Positions 1 through 12,600 are shown, counted from the first letter of the stretch. The stretch is DNA of 64,000 nucleotides from Myxococcus stipitatus (GCF_038561935.1 NZ_CP102770.1:6882001-6946000); one strand, 5' to 3'. Numbers and translations are program-made. Notes: a model not told the origin generated them from the sequence alone.

Positions 1-606
1 GGCAAGACGCTGGTGAGCAGCGGCCTCATCGACCGCGTGGCGAAGAGCCTGGGCCGCCGCGTCGTCGAAGTCCCGGTGGGCTTCAAGTGGTTCGTGGGCG
101 GCCTGCTGGACGGCTCGCTGGGCTTCGGTGGCGAGGAGAGCGCGGGCGCAGCCTTCCTCCGCCGCGACGGAACCGTCTGGACCACCGACAAGGACGGGAT
201 GCTGCTGGACCTGCTCGCGGTCGAAATCCTCGCGCGCACGGGCAAGGACCCCGGGGAGCACTATCGAGAGCTCTCGGGGCGGCTGGGCACGCCGTACTAC
301 ACGCGCATCGACCAGGCGGCCACGCCCGCGCAGAAGTCCATCCTGAAGAAGCTCTCGCCCGAGTCCGTGAAGGCCACGAGCCTCGCGGGAGAGCCCATCC
401 TCCAGCGCCTCACGCGCGCCCCTGGCAACGGCGCCGATATCGGCGGGCTCAAGGTCGTCGCGGAGAACGGCTGGTTCGCCGCGCGGCCCTCGGGCACCGA
501 GGACGTCTACAAAATCTACGCGGAGAGCTTCCGCGACGACGCCCACTTGAAGGCCATCCTCCAAGAGGCCCGCGCCATCGTCGACACGGCCTTCCAGGGC
601 GCATGA
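1..606 (+). CDS. pgm: Phosphoglucomutase, C-terminal part (5' end outside window)
   Basis: This is the last ~200 codons of an alpha-D-phosphohexomutase that interconverts glucose-1-phosphate and glucose-6-phosphate in the cytoplasm. The frame is open from base 1, so the start lies upstream. The sugar-binding loop GGEESAG (bases ~130-150) and the phosphate-binding loop [15 protein letters not shown] near the C terminus are both clear. These loops and the order of the segments fit the glucose-specific Pgm family better than phosphomannomutase. The TGA overlaps the ATG of the DoxX gene (ATGA), so the two are probably co-translated. Confidence 0.93.
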   Translation, partial: GKTLVSSGLIDRVAKSLGRRVVEVPVGFKWFVGGLLDGSLGFGGEESAGAAFLRRDGTVWTTDKDGMLLDLLAVEILARTGKDPGEHYRELSGRLGTPYYTRIDQAATPAQKSILKKLSPESVKATSLAGEPILQRLTRAPGNGADIGGLKVVAENGWFAARPSGTEDVYKIYAESFRDDAHLKAILQEARAIVDTAFQGA

Positions 607-968
607 AACACGTCCTGATGTACGTGCTCGGCCTCTTCATGGTGGCCGGCGGCATCAACCACTTCGTGAATCCGCGCGTCTACGTGCAGATGATGCCGCC
701 GTACCTGCCGTGGCATGGGCCCCTGGTCTTCTGGAGCGGCGTGGCCGAGGTGCTGCTGGGCGTGGGGCTGCTGGTGCCCGCGACGCGGACGGTGTCGGCC
801 TGGGGGCTCATCGCCCTGTTCGTCGCCATCTTCCCCGCCAACCTCCAGATGGCGCTCCAGCCGGAGCGCTTCCGGAAGATTCCCCGGCCCCTCCTCTGGG
901 CGCGGCTGCCCCTCCAGGGCGTCCTCATCCTCTGGGCCTGGTGGTACACCCAGGGGGCGGGCACCTGA
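603..968 (+). CDS. DoxX-family membrane protein
   Basis: A 121-residue inner-membrane protein with four hydrophobic segments at about residues 3-20, 39-58, 64-85 and 97-115. The early GGINHF motif and the [15 protein letters not shown] segment are typical of the DoxX/DoxD-like family. Members are linked to redox or thiosulfate metabolism, but many have no known role and none is assigned here. The start overlaps the stop of pgm by four bases, which makes ATG 603 secure. Confidence 0.85.
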   Translation: MKHVLMYVLGLFMVAGGINHFVNPRVYVQMMPPYLPWHGPLVFWSGVAEVLLGVGLLVPATRTVSAWGLIALFVAIFPANLQMALQPERFRKIPRPLLWARLPLQGVLILWAWWYTQGAGT

Positions 969-1022
969 GTGCCCCGAGGGGACGGCGCCTGTCCGCCCGC
1001 TCCCCCGCATGTGCGTCCTTCC

Positions 1023-1051
1023 TTGACTCCCCCAGGGGCGCTCTTTAGGTT
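1023..1051 (+). promoter_or_regulatory. Predicted sigma-70 promoter of rpoZ
   Basis: TTGACT (1023-1028) and TAGGTT (1046-1051) are separated by 17 nt and sit about 40 nt upstream of the omega start codon. The -35 box is strong and the -10 box weak. No experimental support. Confidence 0.45.
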
Positions 1052-1091
1052 TCACCGTTTCCGTAGCCCACCGAAATCCCAAGGACGTTCC

Positions 1092-1331
1092 ATGGCTCGC
1101 GTCACAGTCGAAGACTGCCTCCCCCTCGTCGACAACCGGTTCGCGCTGGTGCTGCTCGGTGCGAAGCGCGCGCGTCAGCTGATGGCCGGCGCCCGCCCCA
1201 TCATCGAGCAGTCCAAGAACAAGCCCCCCGTGCTCTCGCTGCGCGAGGTGGCGACCGGCCGCGTGAAGTTTGATCGCGACGTGCGCGAGGCGCTCTCCGG
1301 CAAGTACGCCGGCGAGGAGCCCCGCAAGTAG
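1092..1331 (+). CDS. rpoZ: DNA-directed RNA polymerase omega subunit
   Basis: A 79-residue protein matching RpoZ, the small subunit that chaperones beta' during core polymerase assembly and contributes a ppGpp site in proteobacteria. It begins MARVTVEDC and contains the conserved [16 protein letters not shown] helix and a P[10 protein letters not shown] segment. Length and start agree with the family. It is preceded by its own promoter candidate and is convergent with the NUDIX gene. Confidence 0.95.
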   Translation: MARVTVEDCLPLVDNRFALVLLGAKRARQLMAGARPIIEQSKNKPPVLSLREVATGRVKFDRDVREALSGKYAGEEPRK

Positions 1332-1349
1332 CAAGCGGTACCGACGTTC

Positions 1350-1835
1350 CTAGGTTCCCTTCCCCTCGGGCCCGACGGCCGGGGAAGGGGCCTCCGGAAG
1401 CAGGCCCTGTGCACGCATCCACCTCACGGCGCGCGCGGCCACGGCCTTCTCTCCCTTGTAGCCGAGCAGGGGCACCAGCTGTCCCACCGGCACCCAGCGC
1501 ACCTCATCCACTTCCACGCGCGGCCCCGGCAGCGGCCCCAGCGCTCCCTCCTGGTAGCGGAAGAGGAAGAAGTGGACGCGCTTGAAGATGCGCTGTCCCC
1601 GGAACTGGTAGACGTAGCGAATCTCCCCCAGCGGCGCGATGAGCGCGGCGGTGAGCCCCGTCTCCTCACGGACCTCCCGGCTCGCCGTCTGCTCCGGCGT
1701 CTCACCCGGGTCCACGTGCCCCTTGGGCAGTGCCCACAGAGGACGGCCATGGGGACGGATGACGACCACCTCCCAGGTGCCGTCACTCTCCCGGATGACA
1801 ATCCCGCCTGCGGACGCCTCGCGTGGCATGCCCAC
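1350..1835 (-). CDS. NUDIX hydrolase
   Basis: A 161-residue NUDIX-fold pyrophosphohydrolase. The NUDIX box runs GHVDPGE, seven residues, then REVREETGL at about residues 39-61, with all metal-binding glutamates present. The protein starts directly with the first beta strand (SAGGIVI), like diadenosine polyphosphate or ADP-ribose hydrolases. The substrate cannot be read from sequence. It is the last gene of a minus-strand run with two unknown genes, 33 bases after the stop of its neighbour. Confidence 0.9.
   Translation of the reverse strand: MGMPREASAGGIVIRESDGTWEVVVIRPHGRPLWALPKGHVDPGETPEQTASREVREETGLTAALIAPLGEIRYVYQFRGQRIFKRVHFFLFRYQEGALGPLPGPRVEVDEVRWVPVGQLVPLLGYKGEKAVAARAVRWMRAQGLLPEAPSPAVGPEGKGT
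1358..1388. terminator. Possible bidirectional hairpin between rpoZ and the NUDIX gene
   Basis: Arms CCTTCCCC (1358-1365) and GGGGAAGG (1381-1388) flank a 15-nt loop 26 bases after the rpoZ stop. The hairpin lies inside the last codons of the convergent NUDIX gene and has no T tract, so it may simply reflect coding sequence. Confidence 0.3.
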
Positions 1836-1868
1836 CTACCCTAACCGATAGCGAGGCGCCGCGGGGAC

Positions 1869-2513
1869 TCAACCTCCGTGGGCGAAGTGGCGGAGCTTCG
1901 CCTCCGCCCCCAGCCGGTAGGCATACCGGAGGTCCGTGAGGAGCCGGTCCAACCGCCGCTTCGCGACATGCCCCATCAGCCGCGAGCAGAACCGCTGGGA
2001 GAGCCGGTTGGCCTCCTGGTACCGCCAGCGCTCCTGGGCGGAGAGCCGCGCCCGGTAGGACACCCGCTCGAACAGCCGGGAGAACAGGACCTGGGCCCAC
2101 GCGCCCACGCCCTCGCCCCAGCGGTGCAGCAGGCACACGGCGAACTTGTCCACCTCCGCCTGGGCCTCCAGCTCCAGCAGGGACACCGTCCGCCCGTGCG
2201 CCGCGGTGTGCGCCATGTAGAGGAAGTGGCTGACGCCCTCGGCCACCTGGCAGTAGCCCGAGAGCTCCCCATCCAGCAGCTGCCCCGGTGGGCCGGCCTC
2301 GTAGGGCTTGAGCCGGTCGAGCAGCGCGGGCGACAGGTACAGGGCCAGCTCCAGCGAGTCCTCGGACTCGTGGACCAGCAGTTCCTCGTCGCTCCGGCCC
2401 GTGGCGCCCAGCCGGACGGCGGCCTCCGTGTCCACCACGAAGACCTCCGCCCGCGCCTCACAGGTAAAGCCGTAGATGGCCTCCAGGTGGTCCTGAACGC
2501 GGCCAATCATCAC
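1869..2513 (-). CDS. Conserved hypothetical protein (214 aa)
   Basis: I do not recognise a family. The product is soluble, without signal peptide or membrane segment. The middle has a helical VSHFLYMAHTAAHGR stretch, and the C-terminal third is rich in Arg and Leu (SRLFERVSYRARLSAQERWRYQEANRLSQRF) and probably all-alpha. It starts MMIG; either Met could be used. It follows the 2530-3132 gene by 16 bases on the same strand, so the two are likely co-transcribed and may work together. Confidence 0.75.
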   Translation of the reverse strand: MMIGRVQDHLEAIYGFTCEARAEVFVVDTEAAVRLGATGRSDEELLVHESEDSLELALYLSPALLDRLKPYEAGPPGQLLDGELSGYCQVAEGVSHFLYMAHTAAHGRTVSLLELEAQAEVDKFAVCLLHRWGEGVGAWAQVLFSRLFERVSYRARLSAQERWRYQEANRLSQRFCSRLMGHVAKRRLDRLLTDLRYAYRLGAEAKLRHFAHGG

Positions 2514-2529
2514 GCCTCCATCCCCGCGC

Positions 2530-3132
2530 TCAGTTGGGAAGCTGCCCCTTGGAGGTCCGCGGCATCATTCCCGCGTCCACCAGCACACGCTCCAGCCGGT
2601 CGCTGCCCGTGCGCGCCCACGTCTCGTAAACCTTCAGCGCCCCACTGGGCCCGGCGCTCACCAGGCCCCGCGCGGAGATCTCCTCCAGCACCTCCACCAC
2701 CGCGCGGAACTTGTCGTGCAGCTCGCGGTACATGCCCGCGAAGCCCGCCCGGGGGGACAGCTCCGCCACCTGGCCGTAGGCCGTTCCACCCATCTGGATG
2801 TAGTAGTCGGGCCCCACCACCCCGCCCTCCAGCGCGCCGGAGAAGAAGCCGACGGTGTAGAGCGAGACGTCCCCCAGGCGCCTCAGCGTGCGGATGCGGG
2901 CCTCCCGCTCCTGCTGCAGCGCCTGATGGTACAGCACCGCCAGCGGCTCATGGGCACGGCGCCCATCCTCCTGGCGGTCGAACAAGGTGTCCGCGCTCGC
3001 GAACTCCGCCAGCAGGTTCACCAGGTAGAACTCCGTCACCTCTTCCAGCCGCACCCTCTGACGCGCCGTGACTTCGTCGAGGAGCGACTTGAAGAACTCC
3101 TTCAGAGACAGGGACGCCACCAGTTGACTCAT
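2530..3132 (-). CDS. Conserved hypothetical protein (200 aa), possibly HrcA-controlled
   Basis: A soluble, mostly helical protein of unknown function starting MSQLVASLSLKEFF, with a GGAG ribosome site 9 bases upstream. I chose this start over an in-frame extension of 27 residues that looks non-coding. The middle contains VGPDYYIQMGGTAYGQVAELSPRAGF, probably a compact loop-rich core. It is the first gene of a minus-strand operon. A CIRCE-like element lies about 110 bases upstream of its start (3245-3271), between it and groES, suggesting possible heat-shock control. Confidence 0.75.
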   Translation of the reverse strand: MSQLVASLSLKEFFKSLLDEVTARQRVRLEEVTEFYLVNLLAEFASADTLFDRQEDGRRAHEPLAVLYHQALQQEREARIRTLRRLGDVSLYTVGFFSGALEGGVVGPDYYIQMGGTAYGQVAELSPRAGFAGMYRELHDKFRAVVEVLEEISARGLVSAGPSGALKVYETWARTGSDRLERVLVDAGMMPRTSKGQLPN

Positions 3133-3244
3133 CGACACTCCCGTCCACCCACCCGGCCATCCCTCGGCCTTCGGGGATGACGGAACGGTAGCAATCTGCC
3201 CGGAGTGTCGCAAAAGAGCCCCTCAATGATTCCGGGCACTTGCG

Positions 3245-3271
3245 CTAGCACTCGTGCCTTGCGAGTGCCAA
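3245..3271. promoter_or_regulatory. Degenerate CIRCE element (distal)
   Basis: CTAGCACTC, 9 nt, GAGTGCCAA: two changes from the CIRCE consensus (TTAGCACTC-N9-GAGTGCTAA), the operator of the HrcA heat-shock repressor. It lies 158 bases upstream of the perfect CIRCE copy. Read on the minus strand it overlaps a weak promoter-like pair (TTGGCA, 17 nt, CTAGCG), so it could serve the divergent unknown gene as well as groES. Confidence 0.75.
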
Positions 3272-3384
3272 TTTCCAGGCCCAGGGCACGCACCGGCGCC
3301 AGATGCGTCACGGAGGTGCCCGGAGTGAAAAAGGACAGCAATGCCGGGCAGTTGGCAGCGTGGATTGCGCTCAACCCGCGTGGC

Positions 3385-3412
3385 TTGACGGGTCGACTTC
3401 GCTGGTTATTAT
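3385..3412 (+). promoter_or_regulatory. Predicted sigma-70 promoter of groESL
   Basis: TTGACG (3385-3390) and TATTAT (3407-3412) with a 16-nt spacer. The perfect CIRCE element begins 17 bases after the -10 box, so it would occupy the start of the transcript. This is the usual arrangement for HrcA-repressed groE operons. Confidence 0.75.
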
Positions 3413-3428
3413 CCGCCGCGACTGGGCG

Positions 3429-3455
3429 TTAGCACTCGTGAGGTACGAGTGCTAA
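3429..3455. promoter_or_regulatory. Perfect CIRCE element (HrcA operator)
   Basis: TTAGCACTC, 9 nt, GAGTGCTAA, an exact match to the CIRCE consensus, located 94 bases upstream of the groES start. HrcA binding here would repress groESL until heat shock titrates HrcA off the DNA. The hrcA gene is not in this window. Confidence 0.95.
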
Positions 3456-3548
3456 TGCCGCGGGCCGTCACGGCCCATCTTCAACCCCTGAGGCGCCATG
3501 GGCCAGCCGGAGTTCCCGGATGGCGGGCGCCCATCGAAGGAGCAGACC

Positions 3549-3839
3549 ATGAAGATTCGTCCCCTGCAGGATCGGCTCATCGTCAAGCGGGTCGCCGAGG
3601 AGAACAAGACCAAGGGCGGCCTCTTCATCCCGGACACGGCGAAGGAGAAGCCCCTCGAGGGCAAGGTCATCGCCGTCGGCAACGGCAAGGTGCTGGAGAA
3701 CGGCTCCGTGCGTCCGATGGACATCAAGGCTGGCGACACCATCCTCTTCAGCAAGTACGCCGGGACCGAGATCAAGCTCGACGGCGAGGAGCACCTCATC
3801 CTCCGTGAAGAGGACGTGCTCGGAATCCTCGACAAGTAA
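3549..3839 (+). CDS. groES: Co-chaperonin GroES (10 kDa)
   Basis: A 96-residue protein that caps the GroEL ring during ATP-driven protein folding. The N terminus [14 protein letters not shown], the mobile-loop region [13 protein letters not shown] (about residues 24-36) and the [26 protein letters not shown] terminus are textbook GroES. An in-frame Met 17 codons upstream is rejected because ATG 3549 has an AAGGAG ribosome site and matches family length. It is the first gene of the CIRCE-controlled groESL operon, 33 bases before groEL. Confidence 0.97.
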   Translation: MKIRPLQDRLIVKRVAEENKTKGGLFIPDTAKEKPLEGKVIAVGNGKVLENGSVRPMDIKAGDTILFSKYAGTEIKLDGEEHLILREEDVLGILDK

Positions 3840-5516
<1,677 letters not shown>

Positions 5517-5558
5517 TCGCCCCCACCCCGGTCCCTCCGGGGTGACTGCTCCACGCGC

Positions 5559-5590
5559 GGCCTCCGGTTCCTGTCAGGGAACCGGGGGCC
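5559..5590 (+). terminator. Terminator hairpin after groEL
   Basis: A 13-bp hairpin, with arms GGCCTCCGGTTCC (5559-5571) and GGAACCGGGGGCC (5578-5590), one G-T pair and a 6-nt loop, followed by a weak T-rich tail (GTGCTTT). It ends the groESL transcript 42 bases after the groEL stop. Confidence 0.75.
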
Positions 5591-5662
5591 GTCGTGCTTT
5601 CATGGCCCTTGGTGGCGCGCGCAAGGCCACGCCCTTACGTTGGGAATGAAGGAGGCATCAAC

Positions 5663-5920
5663 GTGAAGCCCGTGAAGATCTACACCACGAACTACTGTGG
5701 TTTCTGTGTCCGCGCGAAGGACCTGCTCAAGCGCAAGGGCGTGGACTTCCAGGAGCTGGACGTCACTGGAGACGACGACACCCGAGCGAAGCTCGTGGAG
5801 ATGAGCGGGGGCCAGCGCACCGTGCCGCAAATCTTCATCGGCGACACGCACGTGGGCGGCTACTCGGACCTCGCCCAGCTCGACAAGGACGGCAAGCTGG
5901 ACGCCATGCTCCAGGCCTGA
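5663..5920 (+). CDS. grxC: Glutaredoxin
   Basis: An 85-residue dithiol glutaredoxin, a cytoplasmic glutathione-dependent disulfide reductase. The active site is CGFC (about residues 11-14) after KIYTTNY, followed by the TVPQIFIG cis-proline strand and GGYSDL glutathione-binding loop. I chose the GTG at 5663 because a perfect AAGGAGG site sits 7 bases upstream; a longer in-frame Met adds a non-homologous extension. It is a separate unit after the groEL terminator. Confidence 0.92.
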   Translation: MKPVKIYTTNYCGFCVRAKDLLKRKGVDFQELDVTGDDDTRAKLVEMSGGQRTVPQIFIGDTHVGGYSDLAQLDKDGKLDAMLQA

Positions 5921-6016
5921 CGTCACGAGCAGGCGGGCGGACGCCCGGCCGGGGCCGCCCGCCACCGCGGTGCATAGCTTCACCCCAGGAGCACCACCCT
6001 TTCTCGGGAGGCGGCA

Positions 6017-6412
6017 ATGGCAGGTGAAGTGAGGCAGGCGGAGCGCCGGGACGTCCACCAGAGCGTCATCAGCGCGCTCTACCACCTGCTCAAGGGTGCC
6101 TCGGCGGCGGAGCGGTTCACCCAGGAAGCAGAGGCCGCGGGAGACCCGGAGCTGGCGCAGTTCTTCCGCGACTGGAGCGAGGAGCAGCGCCACCTGGCGG
6201 AGCGTGCGAAGAACCTGCTCGGCACACGCATGGCCTCCCTGCGCACGCCGGTGGGCGCTCGCAGGCGCTCGGACAAGGCCCCAGCCAAGGCCCCCGCGGA
6301 GCGCGCCTTCGCCAACCTGGGCGTGAAGTCCGGTGGCAACCCGTCCGATGACGGGGTCGATGAGCGGTCCAAGGAGTCCTTCCCCGCCAGCGACGCCCCC
6401 GCCACGTATTGA
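6017..6412 (+). CDS. Small helical protein with DERSKESFPASD tail
   Basis: A 131-residue soluble protein. Residues ~8-70 form a strongly amphipathic helical hairpin (HQSVISALYHLLKGASAAERF ... DPELAQFFRDWSEEQRHLAERAKNLL) resembling half of a ferritin-like or DUF2383-type bundle. The rest is a basic linker and a C-terminal DERSKESFPASDAP motif, which recurs in many small bacterial stress-type proteins of unknown role. The start has a GGGAGG ribosome site. Function is unknown; a stress role is only a guess. Confidence 0.75.
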   Translation: MAGEVRQAERRDVHQSVISALYHLLKGASAAERFTQEAEAAGDPELAQFFRDWSEEQRHLAERAKNLLGTRMASLRTPVGARRRSDKAPAKAPAERAFANLGVKSGGNPSDDGVDERSKESFPASDAPATY

Positions 6413-6418
6413 CGCAAA

Positions 6419-6448
6419 CCCCGCGCGTGACACTGGATTCGCGCGGGG
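6419..6448 (+). terminator. Hairpin after the 6017-6412 gene
   Basis: Perfect 9-bp arms CCCCGCGCG (6419-6427) and CGCGCGGGG (6440-6448) around a 12-nt loop, 6 bases after the stop codon. There is no T run, as is common for high-GC terminators. Confidence 0.55.
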
Positions 6449-6816
6449 TGTTCGTCTTGGATGCCGGGCCGTGAGTCGCAAGCGGCCCTTCCCACTTCCA
6501 CCAACACCACACGGCACGTTGGACGGCCTCCGCCCGGGCCCGTCGCGGCCCAGGTTCGCGCGGCGGCCACCGTGTGGTGGTGGACATTGGAAAGCCTCTT
6601 GGGAGCACGCTTTTCTGGTGTTCCTGGGGCCATGCCCGCTCGCCCTCCCCCACCCCCAGTCTCGAGCCCTCCCGCTCGGGGCGTCGATTCCACAGAGGGC
6701 GCCCGTGCAACAGCCTTCTGGGAAGATTCTTCCACGCGTGTTGCCCTGACGGCGGGGCACGCGCAGACGGTGCGACGGGCTTGCCCGCCCGGTCTCCTCG
6801 CACCTAAAGAGGACCC
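6449..6816. other. 368-base intergenic region, no gene seen
   Basis: The short open frames here lack ribosome sites and recognisable products. I looked for a sigma-54 -24/-12 element ahead of the regulator gene and found only a weak GG-N10-GC match, which I do not call. Confidence 0.5.
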
Positions 6817-8205
<1,389 letters not shown>

Positions 8206-8243
8206 GAGTCCCCTCGCAGTTTCACCCCAGGGAGAACACCCGC

Positions 8244-9455
8244 ATGTTGCGTCGTCTCGCCGTAGCCTCCGTCGTCTTCACCGCTGCTTGCGCCGGTCAG
8301 CAGAAGCCCGCTGAAACGGCCGCGCCGAACGGCAAGCCGCAGCCCACCGAGGAGCGCGTGCGCATTGGCAACCAGCCCGCCTTCGACGTGGCCACCTGCT
8401 TCCCCCGCGACCTCGCCCTGCCCCCGGCCAACCAGGCCGTGCTCGTGGGCGCCATCCTCACCACGCGCCCGGAGGTCATGGAGTGCCTGGTGGACCCCAA
8501 GAACCGTGGCCCCGCCGAGAAGACGGAGGTGACGGTGAAGTCCACGGTGACGGACACGAGCGCCACGCACGCCGTCTCGGGTGAGAACCTCAGCCCCACC
8601 GGCCAGGCCTGCATCCAGGCCGCGGTGGACAAGCTGGTCAAGCCGCCGCTGCTGAGCAAGGGCGCCCAGCCGGTGGAGGCCTCGGCCACGTTCGAGCACG
8701 AGACGGCCACCAGCGCGAGCGTCAAGTTCGGCATGAACGAGGGCTCCGACTACTCCGGCGCCATCCGCCTGGCCCAGCCGAGCTGGTGCGACTGCTACGC
8801 CAACTTCAAGGACTCCACGCCGCCGGTGCTCACCGCGCGCGTGACGCTGGTCAAGGGCCAGCCCGTCTCCGAGGTGGCGTTCGACCCCTCCGGCAGCACC
8901 GAGGGTGACCAGGTCGCCGCGTGCTTGAAGACGAAGCTCGCCGCCGTGCCGGCGAACGCCACGTCCGACAAGCTGACGTACCCGCACCGCTTCGTGCACT
9001 TCAACTCCGCCGGCAGCGAGACGGCCACGACGCTGCCCGCCAACCTGCGCTTCTTCCAGCTCGAGCTCATCCGCAACCAGCGCGCCGCCGCCGCCGCCAT
9101 CGCCCTGGGCGCGCGCATGGACACCGCGGTCGCGTACGACAACGTCGTGAAGAAGTTCAACTCGACGAAGAACTCCGGCCTGCTGGATGAGATGGTCAGC
9201 AAGTGCAAGGCCTACGTCGACGCCTCGCAGGGCGTGGTGAAGGCGCTGGAGGCGCAGCAGTCCGTGGACCAGGCGTCCCTGGCGCTGGTGCAGGAGCTGA
9301 AGGCCACCGACGCGGAGGGCTGGACGCCGGTGGAGACGGCCGGCAAGGCGTCCCTGGAGACCACGCAGCAGGACCTGACCAAGGCCACCGCGGAGGCCCA
9401 GGCGGCCCCCGGCATCTGCCCGAAGGTCAACTACGGGCCGAAGAAGAAGAAGTAG
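8244..9455 (+). CDS. Predicted outer-membrane-targeted lipoprotein, unknown function
   Basis: A 403-residue protein starting MLRRLAVASVVFTAACAG, a lipoprotein signal with Cys16 as the modified residue. The mature protein has a domain with four Cys (ATCFPRD, EVMECLVD, GQACIQA, WCDC) and a second half that is helical (RNQRAAAAAIALGARMD ... LEAQQSVDQASLALVQELKA). It ends in a Lys-rich tail. I do not recognise the family. The start at 8244 has an AGGGAGA ribosome site. The close spacing to the FHA regulator suggests co-transcription. Confidence 0.8.
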   Translation: MLRRLAVASVVFTAACAGQQKPAETAAPNGKPQPTEERVRIGNQPAFDVATCFPRDLALPPANQAVLVGAILTTRPEVMECLVDPKNRGPAEKTEVTVKSTVTDTSATHAVSGENLSPTGQACIQAAVDKLVKPPLLSKGAQPVEASATFEHETATSASVKFGMNEGSDYSGAIRLAQPSWCDCYANFKDSTPPVLTARVTLVKGQPVSEVAFDPSGSTEGDQVAACLKTKLAAVPANATSDKLTYPHRFVHFNSAGSETATTLPANLRFFQLELIRNQRAAAAAIALGARMDTAVAYDNVVKKFNSTKNSGLLDEMVSKCKAYVDASQGVVKALEAQQSVDQASLALVQELKATDAEGWTPVETAGKASLETTQQDLTKATAEAQAAPGICPKVNYGPKKKK

Positions 9456-9485
9456 CCGTCACCACGCCCCAGGCGTGAAACGCAC

Positions 9486-9524
9486 GAAGGCGCGGGAGCC
9501 CGGAAGTCCGGGGCCCGCGCCTTC
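9486..9524. terminator. Bidirectional terminator between the lipoprotein gene and smc
   Basis: Outer arms GAAGGCGCGGG (9486-9496) and CCCGCGCCTTC (9514-9524) pair perfectly, and an inner CCCGG/CCGGG stem closes on an AAGT loop. It sits between two convergent genes and is followed by TGTGTTT on the plus strand. Confidence 0.8.
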
Positions 9525-9604
9525 TGTGTTTCCAGCCTCTGGAGCGCCCGAACCGAAGCCCCCGGGGCGCCCTGATTGAGGCGTCCCGGGAAGCGGCGGG
9601 GGCG

Positions 9605-12600
9605 TTACGCGGACATCTTGTCGTCGTTGGCCGCGGTGGCCTCGCGGATGCGCACGCTGACGAGCTTGGAGATACCCGGCTCCTCCATGGTGACGCCATA
9701 GAGGGTGTTGGAGACCTCCATGGTCCGCTTGTTGTGCGTGATGAGGATGAACTGCGACTGGCGGCTCATCTCCTTCACCATGTCGTTGTAGCGGCCCACG
9801 TTGCCCTCATCCAGCGGCGCGTCGACCTCGTCCAGGAGGCAGAAGGGCGTGGGCTTGATGAGGAAGATGCCGAAGATGAGGCCCACGGCGGTGAGGGCCT
9901 TCTCGCCGCCGGAGAGCAGGTTGACGCTCTGGAGCTTCTTGCCCGGCGGCTGGGCGACAATCTCCACGCCCGGCTCGCCGTTGGGACCGTCGCTGGTGAG
10001 CACGAGGCTGGCGCGGCCTCCGCCGAACAGGCGGGGGAAGATGGCCTGGAACTTCTCGTTCACCACGTCGAAGGTCTGCTTGAAGCGCTCGCGGCTGGTG
10101 GCGTCGATGCGCTGGATGGCCTCCTTGAGCTGCTCCATGGAGGACAGCAGGTCCGTCTTCTGCGCCGTGAGGAAGTCGAAGCGCTTGGCCAGCTCCGCGT
10201 GCTCGTCGATGGCGGTGAGGTTGATCTCCCCCATCTTCTCCACCTGCCCGCGCAGGTCCTTCAGCTCCGCCTCCGTCTCCGGCGTCAGCGACGGGAGCAG
10301 GTGGTAGCGGTGCAGCTCCAGCGCCAGGTCCACCTGGTGCCGCTCGCGGATGCCCGCGGACAGGTGCTCCAGCTCCAGGGCAATCTCGCGCTCGCGCAGC
10401 GAAATCTGCGACAGGCCCTGCATCAGCTCCTCCACCCGGCCGCGCAGCTCGCGGAACTGGGTGTCCTGCTCACGCACCTCCACCGAAGCCACGGCGTGCG
10501 CCGAGCGACGGGCCTCCAGTGCCTCCGCGGCGAGCCGGTGCTCCTCCACGCGCGCGGCGAGCCCGGCCTCCGTCTCCGCGATGCGCTTCGCCAGCTCCCC
10601 CGTGCGCGTGCCGCCCTCGGCCAGCGTCGCCTGGAGGCGCGCCACGCGCGTCTCCATGTCCCGGCGCTGGGTGACGAGGCTGTCCAGCTCCTTGCGCGCG
10701 GACTCGCCGCGCTCGCTGCCGGCGGCGACCTTGATGCGCAGGCCCGTGAGGTCCGCGTTGGCCATCTCCGCGCGCTGGCGCAGCGACTCCTGCTCGGCGG
10801 CCAGCTGCTTGACGCGCTCCTCGCGGCCCTCGCGGTCCGTCTGGCCGTGGGCCACCTCGCCGCGGCTCGCCTCTTCCTCGTGGGCCAGCGCCGTCTGGCT
10901 CTGCGCCAGCTGGGCCTCTTCCTGCTCCTGGGCGCGCAGACGCTCGCGCACGCGCGCCAGGTCCTCGCCCGCCTTGTGCAGGTCCTTCTCCTGGCTGGCG
11001 AGGTTCACCTCCTCGGTGTGCTGGTTCTTCGCCAGCCCCTTGAGGACGCCCTCCGTGTGGCCCATCTGCTTCTGCAGCGTGTAGTGCCGGGTGAGGATTT
11101 CGTTGTAGCGCTCCTCCACCCGGGCGACCTCGGTCGCCAGCTCCGCGATTTCGCGCTTCTTCTGCAGCGCGCCCACCGCCGCGCCCTCGCGCTCACCGCC
11201 GACGATGGTGCCATCCGCGCGGAACACCTCGCCGTCCTGCGTGACGAGCGTGCACACCGGGCCACCGGCTTCCGCGTAGGCCCGCGCCGCCGCCACGTCC
11301 TGGACGATGATGACGTCGCCCAGCAGCAGGCGCACCACGGGCGCCAGGGCCTCCTCGTGCGTCACCTCGCGCAGCGCGTGGGCCAGCACGCCCGGGCGCT
11401 CGAAGTCGGGCTCCAGCACCGGAGGCAGCGCGTCCAGCGCGGGCACCGGCAGGAAGCTGCCGCGGCCTTCCGCGTGGCCCTTGAGGTAGTCGACCAGCTC
11501 CAGGCCCTTGTCGCGGCTCTCGACGATGACGTGCTGGAGCCGCTCGCCCAGGGCCGCCTCCACCGCGCGCTCGTAGCGCGGCGTGACGGTGAGCACATCC
11601 GCCACGAGGCCGAAGATGCCCTGCTCCCGGGCCACCGTGCCCGCGCGCACCATGACGGCGCGCACGCCCCGGTCGAACCCGTCGTAGTTCTTCTGGATGT
11701 CCTCGAGCGAGGAGAGGCGGCTGCGCTTGTCGCTCAGCTCCTCCCGCAGCGCGATGACCTGGATTTCGTTCTCCGTGAAGGCCGCGCGGGTCCGGGTGAG
11801 GGCGTCCTCCTCCTGCCCCTTGCGCTCGGCGAGCTCCGCGGCCAGGTGCCGGGTGTCCTCCACCCGCCGGGCCACGTCGCCGCGCACCGCCTCCAGCTGC
11901 GTCTCCTGCGCGCGCAGCGCCTCCAGCTCCGCCTGGAGCTTGGCGCGGCGGGTCTCCAGGTCCACGCGCTGGCGGGCCAGGTTGACGAGGTTGCTCTCGT
12001 GGTTGGCCAGACGCGCGGCGACGGCCACCAGGCCCGCGCGCTCCTGCTCCAGCCGCAGCGCCACCTCCGTCTGCAGCTGGGTGACGCGGCGCAGTTCCTC
12101 CTGCGCCACCTGCATCGACACCTCGTCTTCCTTCCACGAGCCGGCGATGCCAGACAGCTCCGCCTCGCGCGCGGCCATGGCGTCGGACATCTCCGCCTGC
12201 TTCGCCAGGAGGCCATCCAGCTCCGCCCGGGCCTGCGTCACGCGGGCGTTCGTCTCCTCATGGTCGCGGCGGCCATAGGCCAGGTCCTGCGAGTCGCGCT
12301 GCAGCGCGCTCTCCTTCGCGTGGACCTCCGCGGCCAGCGCCTGGAGGGCGGCGGCCTCCGCGTCCAGCTCCGCGCGGCGCCGCGTAATCCCCTCCTCCAG
12401 CTCCTTCACGCGGTCCAGGCTCTCGCGCTCCTCCGTGCCCAGGTTGGCCAGGCGCGACTGGAGGACCTGCTTCTCCGCGAGGAGCTCCAGGTGGCGGTGG
12501 CTGGCCGCGTGCAGGTCGATGTCCCGCATGCGCGCCTTGAGCTTCTTGTACTTCTCCGCCTTCTTCGCCTGACGCGACAGCGTGTCGAGCCGCTTCTCCA

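Noticed and set aside
6626-6643. Possible sigma-54 promoter before the FHA-EBP gene
   Set aside because: Only the GG and GC dinucleotides at 10-nt spacing match; the rest of the -24/-12 consensus is absent.
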